From contig NC_018338.1 in assembly GCF_000234665.1 (NCBI RefSeq), forward strand, positions 23,501 through 87,500: a DNA stretch of 64,000 nt. Direction: 5' to 3'. A program made the position numbers and the translations under genes. This document shows, piece by piece, positions 49,323 through 59,943 of this stretch. Every line of letters begins with the position of its first letter. The first letter of the stretch is position 1. The notes under the pieces were generated by a model that worked only from the letters and a program-made list of their open reading frames with translations, did not search any database and was not told where the DNA came from. The stretch comes from Leishmania mexicana MHOM/GT/2001/U1103. Its lineage: Eukaryota > Euglenozoa > Kinetoplastea > Trypanosomatida > Trypanosomatidae.

Positions 49323-50492
49323 AGATGTAGGATTAGAGTGCAGCTTTACTGGCGCGCGTGCGCCACGCTCTCCACAACCCTGCTGCCAAACGTTGAGCAT
49401 CGGCGCAGAGGCGACGGGAGACGGGGGCGGTCAGATTTACAAAAAGGCGTAGAGGACGTCGGAGAACAAGCAGATGGGTCTAGAGGGCAGAGACGAGCGA
49501 GGTAAGCAGTGAGCACACTTGCACGCCTGTATTTGGAGGGAGAGAAGCAGCGGTGAACGGGACAGGATCCCCATTGCACTCGTCTCTGCGGTTGTGCCTA
49601 AGGTGTCCTGCGCCTTTCTGTGTCTGTCGCTATCCTTGGTTGACTGTTCTCTCCCTTCGGTTTTCTTTCACCCGTTATCTCCCACCTCCCGCAGCGGAGT
49701 CCTTTGATATGTGTGTTGTGCTCCTGCGCCGCGGCCTCCCCTCTGCTACGCCCGTCTCCTCTGTATTGCTTATTTTCTGCATCATCTCGTGCGACAACGC
49801 GGGTGTATGTCTGCTGTGCACTCAACAAGCCAACAGAACACGCACATCGGAACGGAAAGTCTCCCCGCACACGCTACACAAGACTTACAAGTTTGAGCAC
49901 CATTGAACCTTTCCTTTTGTTGCCCCCCCCCCCTGTGAGTGAGAGCGAGATGGAGTTGCAGTGGTGCATAGCGTCGAGGCGGACTCTGGAGAGCGCTGCG
50001 ACACCAAGTCCGCCGCTTGACGCACTGAGCACATGCGCCACGGTGATGCCGTGCTGAAAGGCATCTCCCTTCTCCTACGTCAAAGCATAGACACCCATGG
50101 GAGCTAGAGAGGAGGAGACATGTCTCTGGCGACTTGCACGCGTCTTTAGCTGGCGTCTACGTGCCACACACCGGTACAGCGATTTGTTTGTGCCGTTTCT
50201 CTACCCCCTCTCACCCCGCGTCTCTGACCTTTCTGTCACCAATTTTCTCTTCACAATGGTCGTTTCCTTTGCGGTTATCAAGCAGTTCGAGCAGAAAGAA
50301 AGGGAAAAGATACACGCCCCCCTCGCCCCCTACCCCTCCATCACCGTGCGCTCGGACAACGGGGGCCGTGGTTGTTTTCTTGTCCCCTTCGCCCATTCAT
50401 TCCAACCCCTACGAATCCATAAAAGCATACAGAGATACACACACACACGGTGGGCGCGCGCACCTTGTGCCCCCTCCCCCTCTTCCTCTCCC
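49323..50492. other. Intergenic spacer
   Basis: No gene supported. Contains a C-homopolymer (about 49922-49934) and pyrimidine-rich leader sequence for the ankyrin gene. The frame open from 50097 in phase with the ankyrin gene crosses this leader and is not needed for the domain. Confidence 0.6.
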
Positions 50493-51776
50493 ATGCAGCG
50501 CAAGTATACCAACGCGCAGGCGTTGGCCGTCTACCAGGCGCTGCAGCAGAGCGGCGGCCTCAGTGCGCTTGAGGACGACACCGCCACGGCGCTGTATCTT
50601 TCGCAGAATGCGGCCGCAACCGGCGAGCTCAACTTCACGCCTGGGCTGCTGGAGCGACTGACGAAGCGACTTGACAAGGGCGGCATGGTGCTGGACCCGT
50701 TTTGTTCGTACGACTACGCCGACCGCCGCCACATCCGGAACTTCTCCATGTCAATCCCCATTCCCTTTAGCGCCTTCGACGGCATCCGCCGCAGCAAGCA
50801 TCAAGTGCAGCTCACCGCGGCGCAGGAGGAGAATGTTCTGAAGTCGTTCGACAAGTTGCTTAATGGCGAGGATTTCAAGAAGAGTGGCACGACCCCAGCG
50901 GCGAAAGGCGTGCGAGAGATATCTGTGGCGCTGCCGTTTGTGAGCGCCTTCTTCGACCAGCGCTGCCCGGAACTGCACAACAGCGTACTGACGGGCTCGC
51001 GTGAGGGGGCGACGTACCTTCTTCTGTCCGTAATCACAGGTCACAAGGAGCTGTGCGCCAAGTGCCTCAAGGCCGGCGCCAACCCGAACAACATGTCATT
51101 TCTTCGAGACGAGTCGCCGGCGCCGGGTGACATGTTCCATGGATACAGTCCGGTTTTCATGGCGGTGCTGGCGGAGCAGGTCGAGATTCTGGAGCTGCTG
51201 TGCAGCTGCGGAGGCAGCATTCACGTGTACGACCGCTGGGGCCGCACCCCTCTGCACGCTGCCATGGCGGTAGAGAGCACCTCGACGGTGCAGTGGCTTC
51301 TGGCGAAAGGTGCGCCCCTGTACGTGCCAGATGGCTTCGGCATTCTCCCGGCTGACAGCTGCGTCGGCACACAGTACGCCGAATACTCGATGCCCATGTT
51401 GGCGCTGCAGGAGCCGCCAAAGTGCCCACCGCCGAGCTACTTCGCCGAGGCTGCGAAGAGCTGGGCCGCCCCGGAGCGAGAGAGCAAAGTCACGGCCGAG
51501 AAGGAACCAAAGAAGGACGCAGCCGCCACCAGCTCTGGTGCATCGGACGCTGAGGGGGAGACTAAGATGGAACTGTGCCGCTGTCGCTCCGGTCGTCCTG
51601 TAGGGTTCTGTGGCTGCATCGACGACATGCTCGTCCGGTGGGCGCGCGACCGCCTGAACACGGAGTGGAGCCCCGGTGTGAACTTTAGCGCACTCGCAAA
51701 GAAGCAGGCGACTGCCGAAGAGGAGCGCAAGCGAACGGCGTACAGCGCAGGCGGCAACCGAGTTGTTAAGTCCTAA
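50493..51776 (+). CDS. Ankyrin-repeat protein with Cys-rich C-terminal segment
   Basis: 427 residues from ATG 50493 (MQRKYTNAQALAVYQ). The first ~150 residues are a conserved-looking helical region (SYDYADRRHIRNFSMSIPIP). Residues about 165-290 hold three or four ankyrin repeats: EGATYLLLSVITGHKELCAK, YSPVFMAVLAEQVEILELL and GRTPLHAAMAVESTSTVQWL (the canonical TPLHxA). A disordered Lys/Glu/Ala linker (about 325-355) leads to CRCRSGRPVGFCGC (about 366-380), a compact Cys cluster that might bind zinc. Ankyrin repeats mediate protein contacts; no enzyme signature is present. Confidence 0.85.
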   Translation: MQRKYTNAQALAVYQALQQSGGLSALEDDTATALYLSQNAAATGELNFTPGLLERLTKRLDKGGMVLDPFCSYDYADRRHIRNFSMSIPIPFSAFDGIRRSKHQVQLTAAQEENVLKSFDKLLNGEDFKKSGTTPAAKGVREISVALPFVSAFFDQRCPELHNSVLTGSREGATYLLLSVITGHKELCAKCLKAGANPNNMSFLRDESPAPGDMFHGYSPVFMAVLAEQVEILELLCSCGGSIHVYDRWGRTPLHAAMAVESTSTVQWLLAKGAPLYVPDGFGILPADSCVGTQYAEYSMPMLALQEPPKCPPPSYFAEAAKSWAAPERESKVTAEKEPKKDAAATSSGASDAEGETKMELCRCRSGRPVGFCGCIDDMLVRWARDRLNTEWSPGVNFSALAKKQATAEEERKRTAYSAGGNRVVKS

Positions 51777-53139
51777 CAGTGGAGGAGCGCACCATGGCTC
51801 AGATGATCATGGCGCACCGAGCGAATGGCGCAGGGCGCAGGAGGAGGCCTGCGGCTGCTGCTCCGTGTCACCGCGGGTGGCATGGTATGCGTATAGAAGA
51901 AAGGAAAGGGTGTGTGTGTGCACTCATGTACGAGATGGTGTATGCCGTGGTTGCTCTCTTCCTGGACCTTTTTCTTGGCTTTGCCATATCCAGTGCGGAC
52001 GTTTTTCTTCCGCTCTTCTTGAGTGTGTGCGTGCGTGTCTGCCGTTGTGGCAGGGGTATGCTGCGCGCGGATTTTTGTTTAAGCCGCTTTCAATGCGCGT
52101 GTGCACCCCAAAGCAAAACCTCCCAATGTACACAAAAGGAAAGAGGGATACGAGACTTTGGTCTACGGTTCGTTCGGAGTATGTGAATGTGTGTACGTCT
52201 CCTTCCCCTCCCTACTCCCCTCATGTGAGTGGGAAACGCTTCGGCTTCGGCCGATGGCAAGCAATGATTCTCGACAATGCATGCGTCCTCAAAGGGGGAC
52301 TTCTTCCGCACCACTTGCTCTTCAACTTTGTGGCGGCTCACCTAACCCTCTCCCCCTCCCCTATCACACGCACACCTGCAGAGTTGACCTGCATCGTCAT
52401 AGCCCCTTTCTTTCGTCTCTCTTCTCATTTCCTTTCCCAGCTCTACTTTGTGAATACGAACGCGTCGTCACAAAAGAGTCAAAGAAGGACACGACTCGAC
52501 GTGTCCCGTATACGCGGCCCCTCCCACCCCTCCTTGTGACATTCCGCCTCTTCCCCCTCCCTGTGTCCTAGTAGCTGCCCTCTCTTCTGCCCCCTTTTTT
52601 GGTTCTTTCCTCCTCCCCCTATTTTTCTCAGCTCTCACTACATCTCTTCCGTCCTTTTCGTTTCCGTGGCTTCCGCTGGTCATTTTTCCCCATCTGAGTT
52701 CGTCGTCGTACATCCCCCCTCCTCCCCCACCCCACCCCCTGCAGCTTTTCCTGTATGCGTGTGTGCCATTTTGCCACCCCCTTTTCCTCTTAGACAGCAA
52801 GACGCGCGTTTTCTCCCTTCGCTTTTCTCCACGACAAAGAAACGCGCGGCATTCTTCACCCCCCTCTCTCCCTCCAGCCCCAGGCTGCACTGGTCTCTCC
52901 CCGCAGGCGAGGCACCGGGCGCCAAAGACGGATATATTACCTTACACATCGCATATTTGATCATCAAGCACCACCCCTCCCCACACCCCGACACACGCAG
53001 ACGCTCACAACTCGCGCCTCTTATTCCCTCTTCTTGCCTCCGCCGCATAAAAGCACTTTGTGCTCACGTATCTTTGGAAAGGTCAAGTCAGTGAGCAGCA
53101 GCATATAGGAGAAGCACACGCACAAAAAAAGCAGGAGCG
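51777..53139. other. Intergenic spacer
   Basis: No gene supported. It ends in a very strong pyrimidine region (about 52540-52630, ending TTTTTCTCAG with AG at 52630-52631), a likely trans-splice acceptor of the SPT2 gene. Purine/pyrimidine asymmetry produces long featureless frames on the opposite strand. Confidence 0.65.
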
Positions 53140-54771
53140 ATGTCGACAGCAGCAATGATTCACGATTCTCTGCAAGCAGCGTCCACGCCAATGAGCGAGG
53201 CGGCGCTGAAGCGCGAGATTACCTTGCAAGAGGCGTCTGAGGTGGTGGACAACAAATCGCAAGTGTTCCCCAAGTCCCCGACCGACACGAGGGATGGGAC
53301 GCACGGGGTGTTCGCCGCCACGGAGCCGTTCGAACATTCCATCTCTCTGTGCACTAAGGTCTCTGTCTACGTCACCCTCGCCTTGTTCTTTCTCTTCGCG
53401 CGCGTGCGTGAAGGCTATCGCCAGTTCTTCCCGAGCGATGGGAGCTACGTGCGCCCCGGCTACGCCCCGATTGTGAAGGACTTCGACCACTACTGGAACC
53501 GCCGCTTTTACCGCCGCGTCCGCGACTGCTTCATGCGCCCGATCGACTCTCGCCCCTCGCGTGTTATTGGACTGATGGAGCGCGTGTCGAAGGACAACAA
53601 CCAAACGTTCGAGTACAGCGGTCGCATTGTGCCCGCGGTGAACATGGGCTCGTACAACTACCTCGGCTTCGCCGAGGACACGCAGAGCATCACGCACGAT
53701 GTTCTAGATTCGATCGACGACTACGGCCTCGCCTCATGCAGCGCGCCGCAGGAGTTAGGCCAAAGCGCCCTCGTGTCTCGCCTCGAGCGCGAGTTCGCCG
53801 AGTTCCTCGGAAAGGGGGACGCCATTGTGTGCGGCATGGGCTTCGCCACGAACTTCCGCGGCCTCCCCACCCTCTTCGGAAAGGAGACGCTGGTGCTCTC
53901 TGACAGCCTCAACCACTCCTCGCTCGTCAACGGCGTGCGCTCGTCTGGCGCAAAGGTAAAGGTCTTTCAGCATAATCACTTTGGTCAGGTGGAGAAGTGC
54001 CTGCGTGAAGGCGTAGTGCTCGGCCAGGACCCATGCGGCGAGTACAAGCCGTACAAGCGCATCGTCATCATCATTGAGGGCATCTACAGCATGGAAGGCG
54101 AGATTGTCAACCTTAGGAAGTTCGTGGAGCTGAAGAAGAAGTACAAGGCTCTGCTCTTCCTGGACGAGGCGCACTCCATCGGCGCTATTGGTCGCACTGG
54201 CCGCGGTGTGTGCGAGCACACCGGCGTCGACCCCAAGGACGTTGACGTGCTCATGGGTACCTTCACGAAGAGCTTCGGCTCCATCGGCGGCTACATCGCA
54301 GCCGACAAGCCGCTCGTTCGTTACCTCCGCCAGCATAGTTCCATCGCCCTGCACTGCGATCCCCTGGCACCGCCGTGCGCGCAGCAGGTGCTGTCGGTGC
54401 TGCACGTGCTGCTCGGCAAGGACGGTACGGACCTCGGCGCGAAGCGCATCCGTCAGCTCAAAGATAACTCGTCGTTTTTTCGTCGCGGGTTGATGGACCT
54501 GGGCCTGGTGGTGCTGGGCGATGACAGCAGCCCGGTGGTGCCGGTGATGTGCTACAGTATCGGCAGGCTTAGCGCCCTCTCCCGCCTGTGCCTGGAGCGC
54601 GGTGTCGCTATTGTCATCGTCGGCTACCCGGCAACGCCGGTCCTGCTGGGCCGCGTGCGCTTTTGCGTCTCGGCCTGCCACACGCGCGAGGACCTCCAGC
54701 GCACCCTTGATGTGCTAAAGGAGCTCAAGGGCTACGTCTGCATGGAAGACAGCACGAACCCGCTGCGGTAA
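53140..54771 (+). CDS. SPT2: Serine palmitoyltransferase subunit 2 (LCB2/SPT2)
   Basis: 543 residues. It is a PLP-dependent alpha-oxoamine synthase: the Schiff-base lysine is Lys377 in GTFTKSFGSIGG (LCB2-type), with Asp342 and His345 in LDEAHSIGAIGRTGRG, YNYLGFAE near residue 170 and NHSSLVNGVR near 260. A single membrane helix lies at about 70-88 (SVYVTLALFFLFA), as in eukaryotic LCB2. It condenses L-serine with palmitoyl-CoA to 3-ketodihydrosphingosine on the ER membrane, with a non-catalytic LCB1 partner encoded elsewhere. The next gene downstream encodes the enzyme for the following step. In Leishmania SPT2 is known to be needed for de novo sphingolipid synthesis and is strongly stage-regulated. 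All catalytic residues I can check are intact. Confidence 0.96.
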   Translation: MSTAAMIHDSLQAASTPMSEAALKREITLQEASEVVDNKSQVFPKSPTDTRDGTHGVFAATEPFEHSISLCTKVSVYVTLALFFLFARVREGYRQFFPSDGSYVRPGYAPIVKDFDHYWNRRFYRRVRDCFMRPIDSRPSRVIGLMERVSKDNNQTFEYSGRIVPAVNMGSYNYLGFAEDTQSITHDVLDSIDDYGLASCSAPQELGQSALVSRLEREFAEFLGKGDAIVCGMGFATNFRGLPTLFGKETLVLSDSLNHSSLVNGVRSSGAKVKVFQHNHFGQVEKCLREGVVLGQDPCGEYKPYKRIVIIIEGIYSMEGEIVNLRKFVELKKKYKALLFLDEAHSIGAIGRTGRGVCEHTGVDPKDVDVLMGTFTKSFGSIGGYIAADKPLVRYLRQHSSIALHCDPLAPPCAQQVLSVLHVLLGKDGTDLGAKRIRQLKDNSSFFRRGLMDLGLVVLGDDSSPVVPVMCYSIGRLSALSRLCLERGVAIVIVGYPATPVLLGRVRFCVSACHTREDLQRTLDVLKELKGYVCMEDSTNPLR

Positions 54772-57700
54772 GAAGTGTGTTGGGCGGCAGCCGAGGACAC
54801 ACTGTTCAGCATCACACACTCACACGCACACATCGTCATCATCTGTGATGGAATGCTTCTCTCTTTGTGTTCACGCGTGTGCGCGCGAGAGGAAGGGGTC
54901 GGATAGGATCCAACGACTCCCTCACCCGTTCCCGCGCCCGACTCCTGACCGGTACCCAGGCGCCGACGTGCCCCTTTCCGGCGTGAGGGCGCGCACAACG
55001 AATGTCTTGCACGACAGAGAGATATGGAGAAATGCAGAAGACATATTGAGTCACCGGGGCTTCCATCCTCCCTCAATTAGAGAAGTACTCAAAAGGGAAG
55101 AAAATATGAGCGTTCGCTCAGGTGGGTGCTCTCCTCTTGTGTGGTGATACATGCACAAGTACGCAGACGCGTACAGGCAGACATTGATGCTGATGCGTAG
55201 TGTTCGGGCGCTCCCATGTGCAGAACAAAGAGTGTGCCATGACCAGTGTAGTTCCTCGGTTCGCGCGCGCACACACACACACACAACACACACACGCTAC
55301 GTGTGCATACATGTTTCTGCGCTCATCTGCAGGAACGCCGCATGCCACGCATTTATTTCGTAGTTAAAGCCCACAATAGATGCATAACATTGTGCTTTTC
55401 TTCGCTTCTGGTCCCGTTTAGTTTTTACTCGCTGTGTGTGTCCCGGTGCAGGTGCGCATACCGGCTCTCTGCTTCTTCCATCTCTCCCCGCCGCGAGCAT
55501 GAGTGTGGGTGTGTTGGCTTTGATGAGTGTATATGTGCTGTGCGTGGGTGGTTGTCATCGAGCGTGAGAAGCGGGGGAAAACTGAGACGGAGAGCGTGAC
55601 AGCGAGCACTCGCTCGTGCGTGCTGCTTTCCATCTCTCCCCCTCTCCACCCGCGCCTCCCACTTTCGCATCATGGATTTATCAGCTTCTCAACGAGGGAA
55701 TCAAATGGACAACAACGCTCGGACTTGATTCGGGGCAGCCGCAACGGCTGTGGTTACACTACCAAAGGCATGCGTGTTTTAACTGTCCCTGGCACCGCCG
55801 CTCTCACGACTGTTGCCCCCTTCTCCCCCTCACACCCACACACACACACACACAGCGCCTTTCCTCCACATGCTTTTCCGCGTCCTCTTGTTCCGCTGCT
55901 GACTGTTACATGCGCTCCTTTTATATACGCGTGCGTGTGAGCCTTTTTGTTGCGTTACGTATGTATCACCGTGTGTGGCTGCGGGTCGGCGTGCACATCT
56001 GTGTGTGCGAGTGTTTGTCTGCCTCCCCCTCATCTATGGAACGACTTCAACCTTCCCCCCTCCCCTCCCCTCACCTCCCCCAAAAAGTGTGCACTGTTAA
56101 CCACCCTTGCTGTTTGCCCGCTTCCCTCATCCCTTTCTCTTCATTGGTGCGTCACTGCCGTAAAGGAACGAGAGCTGGCAAACGAATAAGTCTGGGAGAG
56201 GGCGTAGGGGGCACACACACATATATATATACTCGCACAAAATTCGACGTGTGGCCGACAGTGAAATACAGAAGAATACCGCCGTCTCTCTACGGCACGT
56301 TACCGTTGTCCTTTACGTGCTGTTGTTCTCACATCGCTAACAAAGCGTGGTTAAAGTATGTAAGGAGCAACCGCTGCGATTATATATTTCATTACTTCTT
56401 CATATAAGGAGGCACACAAAATCGTGCATAAAAAAACGGCATGGGGACTCGAGCGCGTGTGTGGTGGGCCGAGGCGGCTTGTCAACTTGCACACACAACC
56501 CCCCCCACAAAACGCCCCCGTGCCTTCCCCCTTCCCCACAGTCGACTTAATGACGCCTGAGCGCCTTCCTCTCTCCATTTGTAACTTCCTGTTCTCTGTT
56601 TCGAGCGATGATGGACGGTCACGTCATGGAAAAGACGCGACTTCACACCTCATCACCACTACTGTAAATGATCTCTGTGACCTCCGCACAAGAGAATGGT
56701 GTCGCGGACAGAGGCGAGCGCATGTGCATGCGCACCTCATCAGTAGTCGACACGGTTCTCTTCGTTTTTCCTGTGTGCTATCTTCATGCTTTCCTTTGCC
56801 TTCCGACCCTTTTCATTACACTAATGTGTATGTGTGTACGCATGGTGTGAAGGTTGGCCTGTGCGTCGGCTTTCCAGTCCGCTGCATCTTCTGCCCCACC
56901 GCCATTCTTCGGCTCGGTGCACCTCCGTCGTAGGCGACAAATGGAGAGAAGGAACGATGCGGCTTGTTTCATGTGCGTCCTCGCTATTTACCACGGAGAT
57001 GCGCTCGTGAGAAGAAGAGTGTGCACGGATTGGAAGGAAAAGGCATCGGTCATGAGATAGCGCGTGTGTGGCCTCCCCCATCCTCACGGCTGTTGGTGGG
57101 CTCTGCCACCCTCTCTTTGTCACACACGCACGAAAGAGGCGCACACGAAGGCCAAGGGACGCATTGCTCAACGATAACGTTGGGCTCATCCCCCTTTTTT
57201 CATCTTTTAGTGCGCTTTTTGTGTTCAGTTTTGTGTTCACGAGGCTTCCTTTGCTCTGAAACCTAGCCACACCGTCTCACCGCTACCTCTCCCCTCCCTC
57301 TCTCTTGCAGCTCGCATTCTCGAGCTCTCCCTGTTCTTTTCCCGTGAGTCGACTGCGACGTGGCCGAGGGCCGCCGTTTTTCACTGTGCTTATTCAAATG
57401 CCGTGTGATGTGTTTCTCTACTTTCATATGCTGGGCTAGCTCTTGCCCCTCATCCTTCCTCTCTGTATTAGGTTCTCGTTGAAGAATGCCCTCTTCGACT
57501 GTCTGCTGTGTGTGCTTGTGTAAAGGAGTGGGGTCCAGCGGCCCGCCCTGCACCATCTCCGGCTCTCGTGCTATTTTCGATGCGTACGAGTGTGTGCGTC
57601 GCTCGTTTTGTGTTCGCTTTTCTCCATGCACCGTTGGCTTTCCGCCTGGCACGACAGAGCACGCTCACCATCGCAACACTTGCACGCAACCGCGGACCAG

Positions 57701-58176
57701 CGCTGCGTGGTACGCACATCTGAAATCCGCGTGCCTTCCGCATGACACACCTGTTGTCATGTTGTGCGGGAGTAAGGTTATCTTTTTTTTCATCAGAGGC
57801 GCCTGTGTGTGTGTATGGATGCCTAGCGAGGCTGCTTTGAAACAGAGAGAGACGAGGGAGAAAGGGCAATGCGTCTTACTACCCGCCGCACCCCTCCCCT
57901 CCCCCTCCGCGGTACTTCAACGTAGCGGCGGCAATGAACCACCTTCAACACAACTGTGCGCTGCCGCACCAGACGCATTGGCCACCTTCTCTTGGTACAC
58001 TCTCTCTGTTTGGACGGGGGAAGGGGGGGGTGACGCTCTGATTGCTTTACCATCTCATGTCGTCTCTCTGTCTTTCCACTTTGTTTCTCGCATCCGCCGT
58101 GCGTGCAGCATCACCAGTTCTTCCATCCACCATAGGCTTTTTTTTGTGGCGCACGTGACGGGGAGGTTGCAGTGCA
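54772..58176. other. 3.4 kb stretch without a supported gene (SPT2 3' UTR and KDSR leader)
   Basis: Long pyrimidine-rich, microsatellite-containing DNA (CA runs at about 55265-55291 and 55827-55853; TATATA near 56220-56230). Frames of up to ~350 codons cross parts of it but are His/Ser/Cys/Thr-rich and featureless; the largest (57486-58541) overlaps the reductase gene in another phase. An acceptor AG at 58107-58108 follows a CTTTGTTTCTCGCATCC-type tract. A long 3' UTR is plausible for the stage-regulated SPT2 mRNA (inference). Confidence 0.6.
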
Positions 58177-59193
58177 ATGTTGGCCTTGTTTGTTGCTGTG
58201 GCCGCGGTCCTCGGCACATCGCTTGTACTGGTTGCGTTGTGGGCAGTGCAGCGCGTCCCGAGGTGGGAGTGGGAGTCCTCAACCGTACTCATCACCGGCG
58301 GCAGCGTTGGCATTGGCCTTGCCACTGCCAAGAGCCTCGCGCGCAAAAAAGTGTCATTCCTCGTCCTCGCAGCGCGTCGCGAGTCTGTTCTGCGAGAGGC
58401 AGTACAGCAGGTGGAGAAAGTCATCGACGAATGCCGCAGCTGCACACGTGTGTCATACGTAGTAATGGATGTCGCGGACGAAGCCTCGGTCGCCACCGGC
58501 CTTGCCCGTGCCAAAGCGCAGTGCGACGGGCGCCCCATTAACCTTCTCATCTGCAACGCCGGTTTTGCGCATCCAGCTCGTTTCGTGGACAGCGCGATGA
58601 CGCACGCTCGGCAGATGATGGAGGTGAACTACTTTGGATGTCTGGCAGTGCTGTGGAGAGTGCTGCCGGAGATGCTGGAGATGAATCAGGGCCGCGTTGT
58701 GCTGACGAGTAGCATGGTGGCCCGGGCACCGATTGCAGGATACGCCTTGTACAGTGCCACCAAGGCTGGGCTGCGCGCCTTTGCCCACAGTCTAGACATG
58801 GAGAACAGTTGCCTCGGCGTGCGCGTGCAGGTTGCAAGCCCGCCGGACGTGGCGACACCCGGGTACGCGCTCGAAAACGAGGTCAAGAGCCCCGAGTGCG
58901 CCGCCATCTCGTCGTTCGGGGGTGCAAAGCCATTCACGGCGGAGGCAATGGCGCAGGCTATCGTCGATGGCATCACGGACTACTTGTTTGACATCACGCT
59001 TGGGTCGGATGGCAGGCTGCTCAGCTACGGCTCTGCCGGCATGGAACCGGCGACGAGTGTGGCAGCGCTGCTGGCGCAGTCTGTGCTCGGCGGCGTGCTG
59101 CGACTCGGGCTCGCGGTGTTTTCTAAGATACACTACAGCATTGTGAAGAAGGTGCGCCTGTCGGAGGCGTCGTCAGCACCGTCGCCGCGCTGA
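58177..59193 (+). CDS. KDSR: 3-ketodihydrosphingosine reductase
   Basis: 338-residue short-chain dehydrogenase with an N-terminal membrane helix (residues 1-24). The NADPH site TGGSVGIG, the NAG motif (CNAGFAHPA), the catalytic Ser in LTSSMVARAP and YSATK (Tyr and Lys) are all present in the right order. What separates KDSR from other SDRs is the stretch after the active site, VASPPDVATPGYALENEVK, matching the family's 'PPD.DTPG...EN..K'. A C-terminal hydrophobic segment (about 295-322) also fits. It reduces 3-ketodihydrosphingosine to dihydrosphingosine on the ER membrane, directly after SPT. It follows SPT2 on the same strand. Confidence 0.93.
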   Translation: MLALFVAVAAVLGTSLVLVALWAVQRVPRWEWESSTVLITGGSVGIGLATAKSLARKKVSFLVLAARRESVLREAVQQVEKVIDECRSCTRVSYVVMDVADEASVATGLARAKAQCDGRPINLLICNAGFAHPARFVDSAMTHARQMMEVNYFGCLAVLWRVLPEMLEMNQGRVVLTSSMVARAPIAGYALYSATKAGLRAFAHSLDMENSCLGVRVQVASPPDVATPGYALENEVKSPECAAISSFGGAKPFTAEAMAQAIVDGITDYLFDITLGSDGRLLSYGSAGMEPATSVAALLAQSVLGGVLRLGLAVFSKIHYSIVKKVRLSEASSAPSPR

Positions 59194-59943
59194 TAGAGAT
59201 GCTTCGTAGTGTGTGCGTCGGCATGCTTGACTGCTTCGGCTATCCATCGTCGTATCGCAAGCGAGGGGTGGATGAGAAGGGAGAGAGTTTGCCGCTGGAC
59301 CCGCGTAGGGATCACCATCGAAAGCGAAACAGGAGAATAGTTAAGGAGCAAGCCAGCACGCACAGCGGCTAACGAGAGCGTGTCCACAAGAGGAGCACCC
59401 AGGCTGCGGTGCTTGCGGCAACGAGAATGTCGAAATTGCTGCTCTCTTTCGGCGGTAAAACGAGCGGGGAGGCCCCCCTTTGTTTGGCAGGGGGAGGGGG
59501 GTGAACGCGCAAGGGTGGCGTGCAAGCGTGCCGCGCCGCCGTTGCGCTTTTTTCTTTTCCGCGAAGCAGCAGTCGCCCTGGACCCTTTTCCTTCTAATTT
59601 TCATGTGTCTCTCCTACTCGGCCGGGCTCTCGTCTGCGGACGTATTTCGACGTGTCTGTGGGTCGCTCGACCCTGTGAGCGGCATGACGCACCCGTACGC
59701 ACACACGGTATTAGGGGGAAAAGAGAAGGCGCACAGCGCACTGAATGCCACGTGGCCGAGTCGGTGAGCTACTACTTCTCAGTTCAGCTGCGGTACACGC
59801 ATACACGCTTACACACTTCACATACATACTCGCCTTGGCACCCTCCGCGACGTTTGTCAACGTCTGCGGGTGGGATTCGCGTACGCGCGCGCATCGCACT
59901 TGGCAGCAATACGTGGCTAAGGGAGTGAACATCGTCGGCTGTG
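59194..59943. other. Intergenic spacer
   Basis: No gene supported. The acceptor-like ACTACTTCTCAG (AG 59781-59782) lies ~160 nt before the next ATG. Confidence 0.6.

Noticed and set aside
55616..56407. 263-codon plus-strand frame in the SPT2-KDSR gap
   Set aside because: Composition follows pyrimidine and CA repeats; it has no coding-like pattern or family signature.
57486..58541. 351-codon plus-strand frame overlapping the start of KDSR
   Set aside because: Low-complexity, Cys/His/Ser-rich, no domain, and it conflicts in phase with the clearly coding reductase.
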